Shown in pieces: positions 47,697 through 59,884 of a stretch of 64,000 bases of DNA. Numbering within the stretch: position 1 is the first letter of the stretch; each line of letters opens with the position of its first letter. Origin of the DNA: Plantago major (Eukaryota > Streptophyta > Magnoliopsida > Lamiales > Plantaginaceae); the NCBI GenBank assembly GCA_026545765.1, contig CM048842.1, positions 69,354,371 to 69,418,370 on the forward strand, in the 5' to 3' direction. The notes beneath the pieces are model-generated. The model was not told the DNA's origin. It did no database searches and saw nothing but the letters and a program-made list of their open reading frames with translations. The translations under genes and the position numbers were made by a program.

Positions 47697-50600
47697 TTAT
47701 TTTAGTCCCTCAGCAGGCTGATGATGAGTACTATTACTCTTGCAATTCTCAGGCGAATCACCGGAAACTTCCAGAACCTCAACCACCGCCACGCGATCAC
47801 CCACGTCATCGACGGGTTTCACCACTCCAAGGTGTTGCCCTTTCTCTACGGGATCGGCAGGCTTCGGTATTTCAAAACGTGCTTTCTGGGAAAGTTCATG
47901 AACGGATACTGAGATTTTCTCAACACATTTAATGTTATCAATAAGAACGGATGCAGTGACAAGTACGGGGAGGAACTCTTGCAGGTCTGATTTCGAGGGC
48001 AGCGGGCAGCTTTCAAGAACGTTAGTGAGCTCATCAGCTGCGGCTTTTGAATTTTGAATGTGAGTAAGAACATCATATGGTGGGAACGTCATGGTCCTGA
48101 TTGCAGTGGCAAGTTCTCTCAGGGCCTTGGCTGATTCCAGGCTTAGAATTTCGCACGCCTGTCGGATTTTTGACTCTAGTTCTGATGTTTTCACCTGTAA
48201 TTGAATCAGGCTCGAGTTTTTAACAAGGACTTTTAAAAGAAATGTTTTAAGGTGTTAGTGTTTTCAAGTGCTTGCCTTAGGCTTGGTCTTTAAAAGTCCA
48301 CTAAGTGTCTCAATGTGGCAGGCACACTCCCTAGCAAGAGAACCGGTCTTTGAGTACTGTTTCCACGGATGATTATATCGAAATCGACCATGTGCTGGTT
48401 CCCACCACGCGAAATTCGCCTGAAAAACAATAATATCCATTGAGTAATTGATCAAATATGTTCCTCTATTTGAACTTCTCTACCATCTTCACTTTAACAG
48501 AGTCCGTAAACAGAATGGCGAACTGAATAATAATTAATTTTGCTCACCAATGTGTCCTCTGTGGCCTTGGAATTTAGCAAACTCTTGTAGCTTTCTAGAA
48601 ATGACTTGTTAATGCTACCATCGACCTTGGAAGAAGCTTTGCTGTTTTCATCCACTTGAGAATTAAAAAATTCACCTCCAAAACCTGTAAAATTGATGAA
48701 GTGATTAATTTCCACTTAATCACATTTTGTACGTACCACAAGTACAAAAAGTTGGTCAAAAACCAAAAGTGGAATCACTTAATTAAGAATATAATGTGTG
48801 CTTGATACATGTACTGCCACTTCCGATTCTAAAAGTAAGTTCCACATAATTGGATGGGATAATATAAACCACTAGTGTCTAATTCTAGATTTGTAAATTT
48901 AAATGTACCTTCCAAAAAAGCAGCAATTTTTTCTATATTTGCAGCAACCATATTGTGCAGATCCTGACCCGCCCAAACTGGGCAACAGGATATGGATATT
49001 ACCATGCAGGTTGCTGCACCAATGAGAATTGTGGACAGCCTTTGATGGGCCAATTGTAAAATCTGCTCGACCCGAACACCCGACACTGCAACTAGACTGA
49101 ATGTGAGGATGAAGATCAGGACACCGTAGTCGTATCGTCTCTTCACACTTGGAATGAAGCGCATAAATGAAGATACCGCGGCTGCATAAAAACATTTTTA
49201 TTAGCGTGTTTATTTAACAAAGTTAATAAAACGTACTCACTGTTTTTTTAATGTATGAACTTTTAGCGAATGGAGTAGCTAAAACTTTGCGGAGGGGGAT
49301 CTATAAATTAAATACATCTAAAAATTCTTGAACTTTTATTTTCGGGAATTTTACACCCAACCACCTTTTTAGATGCCCTGTGAACAATTAGGTCCCTAAC
49401 GATTCAAAATTTACAATGAAGTCCAATCTGAGCATAAAGTTTGACTTTTGGCAAAAAGTCTAGTTTACCCCTCTATTTAATCATTTCTTTTAAAATACAA
49501 GTTTCATCTTATTATACATTTGTCTCAAATATTTTATGTTTTACAATATAGACATAATACTTCAATATAATTCCTAAAACTTTCAAATTAAACCCCAAAG
49601 TTTTAACTTTTTATAGTTTTATCCATCTTCTTCTTCATAAAAATTTTTTTAAAAAAATTGAAAAAGGGGAGCTTCCATGGAAGCTCCAAATTCGGAGCTT
49701 CCAAGCTCCAGATCTGGAGCTTCCATGGAATCTCCAGGAAGCCCCAGATCTGGAGCTTGGAAGCTCCGAATTTGGAGCTTCCATGGAGCTATCGGAGCTT
49801 CCATGGAAGCTCCATTTTTCATTTTTTTAATGATTTGAAGAAGAACATAGATGAAAATATGAAAATTTTTAACATTAAGGCTTCTTTATTATAATTTGAA
49901 AGTTTTAAGGGGTTAATTGTAATAAAATGAAATTTCAAACAAAATGCATTTCCACTCTCTCTCCTATGACATCATCACCAAGTTTGACTTTTGTACTTCG
50001 GTGTAAATAATGTTTTAATTCAGTTCTAAGTTTGTCCTTCTCCGTAATATTTGAAACGTTGGGGACCTAATCGTTTATAGGGCATCTGAAAAGGTGGCTA
50101 GATGTAAATCGCCCTTTCTTTTCTAACGATTTATGAAACATAATTCTTACTAAAAACCAACTTTCCTAATTACGAAAAATATTTATATACCACCACACCT
50201 AATTAAGTGTTTGGTCTCACCCATCTAATTTACACAATTGTAAAATGATTTTTTTGGAACATTTAAAGAAAAATGTTTTTCCTAGTACTTAAACTTTTTA
50301 ATGTGAACATGTAACATACAATTCAAAAAGGTTAGAAATGAGTATAGAGGATCATACAAATCTTGTTTTTCTTTATTTTTATTTTCTTCTTAAAAGAAGA
50401 ATAGAAAAATAAAATAAAAATTAAAAAAATACTTGGTGATTACCTAGAACAAATACAAAAAACCCGAGCATAACAGGTTCTCCTTCTTTCCCACATAGAT
50501 CGGCCAAGGCCTCAGCTCCAACTCCTAAAGCACCCGCTATTAATGTCGCAAATCCTCTGTTTAAGCACTTTGATAGAGTCCCACCTGAAAACAAAATAAG

Positions 50601-51163
50601 TGTCACAAAATTTAGTAAAATTGGACTATAAGAAATAAATAAAATCAACATATATAAGCAGGTTAAATTATCAATCATTTCGAAATTTGGTAAAAATGAA
50701 CTATAAGCAGATCAACATATATAAGCAGGTAAAATTACACGTAGTATTTGCGGATTCTTGACGTATTAATTAATTTAAAAAAATGATTCAAGTTACAACT
50801 TACACGTAGTACAGATCTGCGGATTCCCAACGTATTAATTTTAAAAAAATGATTCATTGTAAATGGTTAGTAAAGCTTACCAACGGTATATTCAAACACA
50901 ACCACAACAGTTAAAACGGCCCACATTCCAGCTGGGCCAAAGCCATCATACAAGGGCCTGAAGTAGTAGAACAAAGACACTATCGTCAATGCCAACCCAA
51001 CCTTCATAGAGTGTATAATCCTTCTAGGATCATCCTCTCCGATTTTCTTAAGCTTCATTGAGAAATCAATGATATTCTTCTTGATCTTTGCAATTTTCGA
51101 CTCTTGATTATTTTGCCAGTCATTCATCATCCCCATGGTTGGAGTATTTGGAAGAGCAACCAT
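47697..51163 (-). CDS. Aluminium-activated malate transporter (ALMT) family anion channel (6 exons)
   Basis: Exons on the minus strand: 51163-50881, 50584-50444, 49181-48909, 48684-48548, 48419-48276 and 48194-47697, giving 491 residues, a usual ALMT length. The membrane half has about six hydrophobic segments, with [66 protein letters not shown] and [15 protein letters not shown]. The soluble half holds WEPAHGRF, the hallmark motif of the family, and a long helical C-terminus. ALMTs conduct malate or other anions across the plasma membrane or tonoplast; the membrane and anion here cannot be told. It looks closest to the ALMT1/2/7/8-type clade. Intron 5 (48275-48195) begins with GC, not GT. 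Intron 2 contains a Mutator-like element. No frame break. Confidence 0.93.
49344..50114. mobile_element. Mutator-like non-autonomous TIR element in ALMT intron 2
   Basis: The ends are long inverted repeats of roughly 90 bp: GGGAATTTTACACCCAACCA on the left and GGGCGATTTACATCTAGCCA on the reverse-complemented right, continuing through AGATGCCCT and AATTAGGTCC / GATTAGGTCC. Flanking 9-mers TTTATTTTC (49335-49343) and TTTCTTTTC (50115-50123) match at 8 of 9, as expected for a Mutator-type 9-bp duplication. The element is 771 bp with no transposase. Its centre holds the palindromic array. Confidence 0.75.
49668..49813. repeat. Palindromic GGAGCTTCCATGGAAGCTCC array
   Basis: The perfect 20-bp palindrome occurs at both edges (49668-49687 and 49794-49813). 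Between them are rearranged half-sites GGAGCTTCC, GGAAGCTCC and CCAGATCTGGAGCTT. The whole tract can fold into several alternative hairpins. It is GC-rich in an AT-rich intron. Confidence 0.9.
50736..50848. repeat. Tandem duplication in ALMT intron 1
   Basis: Two imperfect copies of a roughly 60-bp block containing ACACGTAGTA, TGCGGATTC, ACGTATTAATT and AAAAAAATGATTCA. Confidence 0.8.
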
Positions 51164-52888
51164 GCAAAAAAAGAGATGGAAGCTTTACAAGGTGATGATG
51201 GAAAATGGTAGAGAAGCTCAAGTTGTGTGCACTTGAAATGGTGCACTAAGGGGGTTTAAATAAGCATGGGAGTGAATAGTGATTGTGAGGTATTAAGGCA
51301 AATTAGAAGATTCTAACTTGGCAAAATCATAAGTTGGAAAAAGCGCCTATGTGATGCCAGTTTATTAGAATATTCTATGCTTGTTCCATGAGGTGTCGTC
51401 TTTTGCTTTATTTAGCTATAATTCAGATTGACACAATTCAGCTTAACATTATATCATAAGGCTGAAGAAAAGAGCTCTTTTTGGTGGTGGGATAAGCGGA
51501 TTCACCTATTTTCAGGACACAGTTGTACAACTTTCACACTATAAGGTGTTAATTAGAATTTGTATCCAAATTCGTCTTGATAAGTTGCAAAGTGAGATTA
51601 AACAAAATATTTGTTTAACGCGCCATTCACTAACCGGTCGAGTCCCAATTAACTCTCCGGAGCAGAACAGGTTATTACTGACTGCTATCCGGATCGTATA
51701 CTCGCCCACAGACCAATGCATTACTAGTACTCCAGTTTATTTTCACTCCTCTAAATTATAGAAGCTTCCTAGTGGATATCATACATTCTAAAATTAATAC
51801 AGGGCACACATTCAACTCCGAAATTATTATATATAGATTTTCGAAGGTTTCCTCTATGTACGTCATGCTGACTGTAGTGACTCATGACAATTTAAATAGT
51901 TTACCGTTCCAGAATATCACGGATTACTACAAGTAAATAAATTAAACTTGGTTAACTTACTGAATTAATCCCAATATGTTAATGAAAATTATAAAGTGAC
52001 CATTCACATAGACAAATTAAAAGTTGTGGTAAAGTGAAAGAATGCACTGTGATCCACTAAATAGTTCAATGGTTCTTGAACATGCCCAAAAAAGCAATAT
52101 TCATCCATGTATATATTACCGTGTTGGTACTGTAAAGAGTTTGAGAAAGCAGTAGAATATGCAATGTTCAGGTGACTGGAAGCATTAACTATTAAAGACA
52201 TATATATACACAGGTAATATTGGATGGTTTTTTAAAAGTGTGAATTTATGATAAGTGGACTTGAGTGTCTTAAACGTACGGTCCTCATTTTTCTTTGTGC
52301 TTCAACAACGCGTACGGAAACGACGAATACCGCTTAATTGTGACGCCACCTATATTTTTTTAAAGGGGAAGAGAAATGAAATGAAATTAATTACTACTAC
52401 ATTTTGAATAATTGTTTGTAATAAAAAGACAAGAAGAACCGTTTACATTAATGGCATAGTTTTCCGCCATGAATTTATGTAATTTGCTACGTGTTACATT
52501 TTCTTGTCCTTCCATCTTTTAAAAATTTATGTTTTGAAAAGTTTAGCGCGTTACTTATATAATGTATAGGCGGAGGCGGAGTAAAAACCCAAAATTAAAT
52601 ATTGTAGAGGAGAAAGTTAAGTTACATACTTACATTCAATATAACTTTCACTTATATACACGAACACACAATATGACAATACCGCCATCACAAAAACTCA
52701 GGTTTTACAACCAAGCACATAAAAATCCTTGCATGAAGTTAAAAATCTGAGTGCCATGCATAGTAAACATTGTGATTTAAGTGGGATTGATCGAGCATGT
52801 AATAAAATTATTAGCTTCCGTACATTAAGTTTCTTCAAGCGTGGAATTTTGAGTGAAGTTTGAGAGCATTAAATAGAATTAGAAACAA
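51164..52888. other. ALMT upstream region and intergenic DNA
   Basis: A TATA-like TTATTTAAA (minus strand) lies near 51260, about 95 bp before the ALMT start codon. The remainder is AT-rich with no gene seen. Confidence 0.4.
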
Positions 52889-55365
52889 GAGGAAATTACA
52901 TAAAGATGTCACTTTAGGCGGTGTACTAACATATAAGGCTAACTTGATAAAGTTCAATTTATTTTTGGTGCCCTAAAATCTAATAAACTCTTACAAAAAA
53001 GTCCAATTTATTTTTGGTGCCCTAAAATCTAATAAACTCTTACAAAAAAGTCCAATCTATTTTTTGGTGCCCTAAATTATAATCAAGTGGACTTCAAATT
53101 CTCGCTATATTTGGTTTGATAACATAGTTTAAATCTATTAGTGTTAATTAATTATTAACTACTTATATTTAACTATATTTAAAAATATACTCATCTAATT
53201 AAAGTGCTAATTAATTAATAACTAATTATATTTGAATAATATTGTGATTACCAATGAAACTAACTGACCACCTGAAACCAATTAAACTAATATTGAATAT
53301 AATATTTACCGTTGAAACTAACACCCATGTCGATTATGACGTTGGTTTCAACTGAAACTAATGAAACCAACACCGTTCATGTTGAAACTAACTTTTGAAA
53401 CTAACACCGATGATGCTGAAATCAACTTTTGAAACTAACACAATGGTGCTAAAACTAACACCGATGATGCTGAAACTAACACAAGTTATGCTGAAAAATG
53501 TTGAAACGAGTGGTGTTGGTGAAACTAACTGAAACCAATTAAACTAACATTAAACTAATACTTGCCGCTAAAACTAACACACATGTCGATTATGATCGAT
53601 GTTGGTTTCAACTGAAACTAATACCGTTAATGTTGAAACTAACACATTTGGTATTGAAACTAATGAAACTAACACATTTGGTGCTGAAACTAGTGAAACT
53701 AACATTATTATTGATTCTAAAACAAATGGTGAAACTAACTGAAACAATTAAACTAACATTGTAAATAATATTTACCGGTGAAACTAACACTCATGTTGAT
53801 TATCATGTTGGCTTCAACTGAAACTCATTGTTAATGCTGAAACTAACACACTTGGTGTTGAAACTTATAACACTGACGATGCTAAAACAAAGGCCGAAAC
53901 TAATGGTGTTGGTGAAACTAACTGAAACCAATTAAATATTATTGAAACTAATGAAACTAAGATTGTTGATGCTGAAACTAACTTTAAAACTAATATTATT
54001 GATGTTGAAACTAATATTATGAATGAATTATGTCGGAGGGTGTATTCAAATTCAGTTGATTGGGTTCACCATTTCCTCAAGGGTTTTAGAATTATGAGTT
54101 CCTGAAACTAATACTATTTTGTTCTGAAACTAACATTGTTGGAATAATGAACCTGAAACTAACTTTCTGAGTTCCTGAAACTAATAATAATGATGTTGAA
54201 ACTAATGTTATTTTGTTCTGAAACTAACATTGTTGACCCTGAAACTAACTTTAATGAATCTGAAACTAACTTTCTGAGTTCCTGAAACTAACTTTAATGA
54301 ACCTGAAACTAATACTAATGAACTTGAAACTAACTTTTTGAGTTTCTGAAACTAATATTAATGATGCCGAAATTAATACAAATGATGTTGTGAAACTAAT
54401 ATTAATGATGCCGAAACTAATACAAATGATGTTGAAACTAATATTATTAATGATGCTGAAACTAATATTATCTTGTTCTGAAACTAACATTGTTGGCACT
54501 GAAACTAACTTTAATGAATCTGAAACTAACTCTCTGAGTTCCTGAAACTAATACAAATGATGCTGAAACTAATACTATTCTGTTCTGAAACTAACATTGT
54601 TGGCCCTGAGACTAACTTTAATGAACCTCAAACTAACATTCTGAGTTCCTGAAACTAATACTAATGAACCTGAAACTAACTTTCTGATTTTCTAATACTA
54701 ATGATGCTGAAACTAACGCCGATGATGTGAAACTAACGCTGATGATACTGAAACTTATGCTGAAACTAATGGTGTTGATGAAACTAACTAAAACCAATTA
54801 AACTAATATTGAAACTAATACTTATGATGTTGATTTCAATTGAAACTAAAGAAACTAACATTGTTGATTTCCCTAGGATTTTAGATTTTAAAGTCTTAAT
54901 TTTGTTATAATTTTTTTTAGTGTCAACTTCATTATTTTCATTATTTTTTCGGTGAAATACAGTGATTTATAATTTTTGTAGTATTAGTTTACTATAAATT
55001 AGTTTTTAGAGTTAATTTAATTATTTTATAGTTGGTTTCAGTATAATTTTTTTTCAGTAATTAGTTTCGGATGAAAATTACTGAAACCAGCTTACGAATT
55101 TTAAATTGGTCAGTTAATTTAGTTTATGATCAAATTTGAAGTACATTAGTGTATATGGACTTCAAAATAGTTTATTAAATATAGTTTAACTTCTCTTTTG
55201 GAGTCCACAATTGAAATAGAAGTAATGGACTTTAAAATTATTAATTAAATAGAGTTTAACTTGCTTTTCTGAATCATAATTAAAATATAATATTCTTAAT
55301 TGTAGATATTATTTGAATGTGTATTCTTTTGTCATAGTTTCTTAGTAATGATTTATATATGTAAT
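52889..55365 (-). mobile_element. Minisatellite-bearing repeat element, copy B (inverted)
   Basis: Reverse-complement partner of 17374-19736. It has the same order of parts: the outer end GAGGAAATTACATAAAGATG, about three roughly 50-bp units with TTTTTGGTGCCCTAAAATCT, a unique arm, a long GAAACTAAC array, and a unique arm ending in ATATATGTAAT. It is 2477 bp against 2363 bp for copy A, and it lacks the MITE found in copy A. No coding capacity for mobility. Confidence 0.75.
53240..54880. repeat. 21-22 bp minisatellite array (GAAACTAAC core), copy B
   Basis: Tandem units such as GAAACTAACTTTAATGAACCT with higher-order blocks; the segment TTCTGAAACTAACATTGTTG recurs near 54122, 54220, 54478 and 54585. 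Same sequence family as the array in copy A, opposite strand. Units of 22 bp break the frame regularly, so no long ORF results. Confidence 0.9.
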
Positions 55366-55849
55366 AATTTATCCTTTGATAAGTGAAGAAGCTGCAGCAT
55401 CATTATTTAGCCACAATTTCCCACTTGAGCTGGCTAGCTTTTCGTAAAGGCAGAGCTTCTTATATTTTACTATAAATAAATATTTATTCATTGAAGACCG
55501 AAAGTTAAAGGCTAAATGCTAATAGCTATATTTGTAGCAATATGCAGACCGATCACACAAACTCAAGTGCGTTCACGAAATTTCGTTTCACGATAAGGGG
55601 TTGAGGTTCTACTTTTTATGCATTTTGTCAAAGTACGATCCGTGTATTTCCATGATTAATGTTACCTCCAATCCCATAACTCCATTTCATAATATATGTC
55701 AATTAAAATATAGTGTATAATAATGGGAATAGAGCGGTCGCAACGGTAGTACGAGAGATGTATATACTTATGTATAATAAAACCGGACCATGGGTACGAG
55801 TTGTTAATATCGTTATAAATGGTACTAAGATATACATCCATAAATATTA
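55366..55849. other. Intergenic DNA
   Basis: AT-rich, no gene or repeat recognised. Confidence 0.4.
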
Positions 55850-56061
55850 CTCCATCCATTTCCGGTTTAACTTTCACATCCCATTTTAGTACGTTCAGAT
55901 TTTAACACCACGAAAGAAATATATTTCTCCTACTCTATTCACACTCTCTCATACTTTATTCACTATATATCATGATTTATTCACAATCTATTTTACTTTA
56001 TTCATTCTTCTTTTAAAACTTGTGTTCAAACTCGCAGGAGTTCAACCCGCTAAGGACAGAG
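55850..56061. mobile_element. Stowaway-type MITE
   Basis: The left end CTCCATCCATTTCCGGTTTA and reverse complement of the right end CTCTGTCCTTAGCGGGTTGA form an imperfect inverted repeat, with TA at 55848-55849 and 56062-56063. 212 bp, non-coding. Confidence 0.65.
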
Positions 56062-56279
56062 TATTTAGGGATAATACAATGCCAACTGGTATATGAATCC
56101 GACAAGTTTTGAGGTAATACTATGTATATATAGTAACATTTTATATGTTTTTAATTAGTTGATCACTTTGGTGTAATTTTTTTAAGTTTGTTAGCACTCG
56201 TTTTTCTATATTATCTTAGAGTCTTGACGGATCATAAATTAGTTTCTTATTAGAAGTAACTATCAGAAGACACTGCATG

Positions 56280-56552
56280 TGTGAAAATCAATAACCGAAT
56301 TCTATTGATGATAAAACTGAATTACAAAACAAAGCTTCAATCTCTCTTGAAGAGTAGAAAGAGCTGAAAATGAATGAATGAATTACTCTGTTCTATGAAG
56401 AAGAAAGGTATAAATACCTAACTTCTATAACTACCAGAGAGTACAACACTTAATGCTATAGGTACAAATGACTAAATTGTTAATCATTTTACTAATAGAA
56501 ACGTAATAGTTATAAATGCGCTTCTTCACTTGTTCTTTTGTTCATCTACGCA
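56280..56552 (-). repeat. 3' LTR of the copia element
   Basis: 273 bp, TGTGAAAATCAATAACC to CATCTACGCA on the plus strand, i.e. TG...CA on both strands. It differs from the visible part of the other LTR at about six positions plus one 4-bp indel in about 195 bp. Confidence 0.85.
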
Positions 56553-56566
56553 TCTTCCTTCTTCTC
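56553..56566 (-). other. Polypurine tract
   Basis: TCTTCCTTCTTCTC on the plus strand, purine-rich on the element's strand, directly inside the 3' LTR. It primes plus-strand DNA synthesis in LTR elements. Confidence 0.7.
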
Positions 56567-56567
56567 T

Positions 56568-57392
56568 TTATTTGATATGAGCTTTCACCAGATCATCTTC
56601 TGACAGGTTTAACTTGGAACAATGTATATCAAATAAGGAACTACCAAGTGGCTTTGTCATAACATCTGCTATCATCCGTTCTGTTGGAATATGAAATAGC
56701 TTTAAGACCTTTGCTTGTATTTTCTCCCTTATGAAGTGACAATCCAATTCTATGTATTTAGTTCTCTCATGTTGTACTGGATTGTTAGCCAGGCAGTAGG
56801 CAGACTTGCTATCTGTGTAAATATGTGCTGGAATAACAGGTGTAACACCTAGGTCTTGCAGAAGATAGAATAACCATCGAACTTTACAGGCTGTGCTTGC
56901 AAGTTCCTTATACTCAGCCTCAGTGCTGCTCCTGCTGATTGTTGGTTGTTTTATGCTCTTCCATGAAATCAAAGATGATCCCAGGAATATACTATAGCCC
57001 GTTACACTCTTCCTGGTATCAGGGCAAGTGGCCCAATCACTATCACTATAAGCACTTAGCTGATAGTCTTCATGTCTTGATAGTAAAATTCCTTTTCCAG
57101 GAGAATTCTTAAGGTACCTCAATACTCTATGAGCTACGTCCAGATGATCAGTAGTAGGTTTGCTCATAAATTGACTCAAATTTTGAATTGCAACGCTTAA
57201 ATCAGGCCTAGTGATGTTCAAATACACCAATCTCCCAATAAGTCTTCTACAAACTGTTGCATCTGGTAGTGGAGTGCCAGATGTTGCTGTGAGTCTCGAC
57301 TTGCAGTCCATAGGAGTGGAAGCTGGCTTGCTCCCCATATAACCAGTCTCTTTAAGTAAATCAAGGGCATACTTTCTTTAAGTTAAAATGAT
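56568..57392 (-). pseudogene. Copia pol: RNase H domain
   Basis: Reads KYALDLLKETGYMGSKPAST, PDLSVAIQNLSQF, then SDSDWATCPDTRKSVTGYSI, SRSSTEAEYKELAS and LFDIHCSKLNL, the standard copia RNase H segment with its Asp/Glu residues. A frame break near 57340-57392 separates it from the RT. Confidence 0.92.
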
Positions 57393-58544
57393 TCATTTGT
57401 CAGACTGTGCAACCTCCAATCCAAGCATATATATGAGCTTTCCCAGATCTTTTATAGTAAACTGGTTGTGTAGATGTTGCTTGACTAGTTCTATTTCCTG
57501 TAAATTGTTACCTGCTAATATCACATCATCAACATATACAGCTAAAGATGTAAAAGAGTCGGTAGTACTTTTAATGAATAAAGAACTATCTGCCTTATAC
57601 TGTGAATAACCATAATCAAGTAAACAAGTAGTAAGTTTATAAAACCACTGCCTTGAGGCTTGTTTAAGCCCATATAAAGATTTGACAAGCCTGCAAACTC
57701 TGTTATCATTAGGTTTACAATAACCAGGAGGTGGCAGCATATAAACTTCTTCAGATAGGTCACCATGTATGAAAGCATTGTTTACATCTAATTGATATAA
57801 ATTCCATCTTTTAATTGAAGCAACTAATAAGAGAGTTCTTACAGTGGTGAGCTTTGTTACAGGAAAAAATGTCTCAAAATAGACCAAACCTTCTTCATGT
57901 GTATAGCCTTTAGCCACAAGTCTGGCCTTGTACCTCTCTATTGACCCATCAGACTTATATTTGATTCTATACACCCACTTGCATCCCACAACATTCTTGC
58001 CCGGTGGTAAAGATGCCAATACCCATGTATCGTTTGCTTCAAGAGCCTGTAATTCAGCTTTCATTGCATCTTGCCACTCTGTATGTTTAATAGCTTCCTT
58101 ATAGTTCTTTGGTTCATCATGTTGACTTATAGATGTTGTAAAACAAGCATACTCAGGACACAACTGGTCAATGGAGATATGTTTTGAAATAGGATAACTT
58201 TGAACTACAGAAGTAGCTTGAATAAAATTACTAGAATGCTGTAAAGATGGTGGTAAAGCACACTCATACACCCTGAGATGTGCAGGAATCGACCTGGATC
58301 TTGTTGATTGTCTGATATTACCAACAGCTGGAACACCTGAAGTATCATTAGTACTATAATCACTAATACTTGAATCAATAGAATGATCTGAGACAAGTGA
58401 TTGATTTATACTATTATCATGTGACAAATCTGGCATATCAGAGCCTGCAGATGTATTAGATATCTGTAACACAGGAATGTTAGTAACAACAGGTGACACA
58501 GGAATATCAGGAACAATATGTGACATGTTAGATTTAAAATTCAT
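57393..58544 (-). pseudogene. Copia pol: reverse transcriptase
   Basis: Contains WQDAMKAELQALEANDTWVL, CKWVYRIKYKSDGSIERYKA, QLDVNNAFIHGDL, LVKSLYGLKQASRQWFYKL and the catalytic YVDDV near residue 340. The domain is intact for 383 codons but the frame is lost on both sides. Confidence 0.95.
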
Positions 58545-58566
58545 ATCAAAATGATCATAAATATGA

Positions 58567-59576
58567 TCAACCTATTGTCCTGATCAATGTTAGAATCATG
58601 GGAAACACATTCTCTACAAACACAACATCCCTGGATATAATAACCTGTTGAGTAGTAAGATCATAACATTTATAACCTTTGACACCCATAGGGTATCCCA
58701 GAAAAACACACTTAACAGCTCTTTGAGTAAATTTGTGCCTGTGAGTATTGAGAGTGCTTGCATAACAAAGAGAACCAAAAGTACGCATATAATCATAATT
58801 AACCTTGACATGATACAACATCTCAAAAGGTGATTTACCTTTTAAATTAACAGAAGGTAACCTGTTAATTATATGCACAACACATTGAACACTATCAGAC
58901 AAAAAATGTAAAGGCAAATCATGAGAAGAAAATAAAAGAGATCTAGCCACCTGTAGAATATGTTGGTGCTTTCTCTCCACAACAGCATTCTGTTGTGGTG
59001 TAGCTACACAACTCCTCTTATGAATAATGCCATTTGCTTTGTAAAACTCAGAAAATAGGAATTCCTAACCATTGTCAGATCTGATGCACTTGATAACACA
59101 GTTAAATTGAGTTTTAATCAATAAACATAAATCTTTAATGTGTTGTCTTGTCTCAGACTTCTGATTCATCATGAATATCCAAGTGCATTTAATTAGTAAA
59201 ATCATCAACAACAGTTAGAAAATATCTAAAGTTATCATGAGAAGTAACAATGAAAGGTCCCCAAATATCCATGTGTATTATTTCAAAAGCATGAGAAGTA
59301 CAAGTTGTGCTATCAGTAAAGGACAATCTCTTTTGTCTTGCAAAATGACAAATGTCACAAACAGGAGTTTTACAACTTGATAAACCAGGAATTTGTAAAG
59401 TAAAAAAGCTTTGAGTAAGGTACATGTCCTAGTCTAGCATGCCAAATATCATTAGCAGCATTGATTTGTCCAACTGGTTGATCAACTTTGACTTCATTCA
59501 ATGAATCCTTTAGGTGATAAAGTCCATTTCTTACTTCAGCACAAGTAATCAGCTTGTGTTGGATCATATCCTGTAA
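58567..59576 (-). pseudogene. Copia pol: GAG-pre-integrase and integrase
   Basis: 59370-59576 carries IWHARLGHVPYSKL (zinc-binding His). 59189-59425 carries CDICHFARQKRLSF and FEIIHMDIWGPF, with the first catalytic Asp. 58567-58980 carries MERKHQHILQVARSLL and LPSVNLKGKSPFEMLY. Stops and shifts separate these pieces, and the CACTA 2 insertion cuts it at the upstream edge. Confidence 0.9.
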
Positions 59577-59884
59577 CACTACAAAAAATTCCGGGTTTAG
59601 GGACGGATAAATCCGTCCCTAAACCACCCCGATTCGTCCCTAATCCGTTAGGGACGAATAGAGATGCCCGTCCTTAAAACGGACGTCTCTAACCAAATAG
59701 GGACGGATATTTTATTCGTCCCTAAATAGAGACGGATGTTATCCGTCTCTAAACTGCATTTTTTCAACTTTTTTTCCCTGTTTTTCACATTTCACCTGTT
59801 TTACACTCAATATAGTCGTAGATAATATACCCGAAAGTGATAAAATTGCATTAATTAAATTAGAGATTCGATAAAATATCCGAA

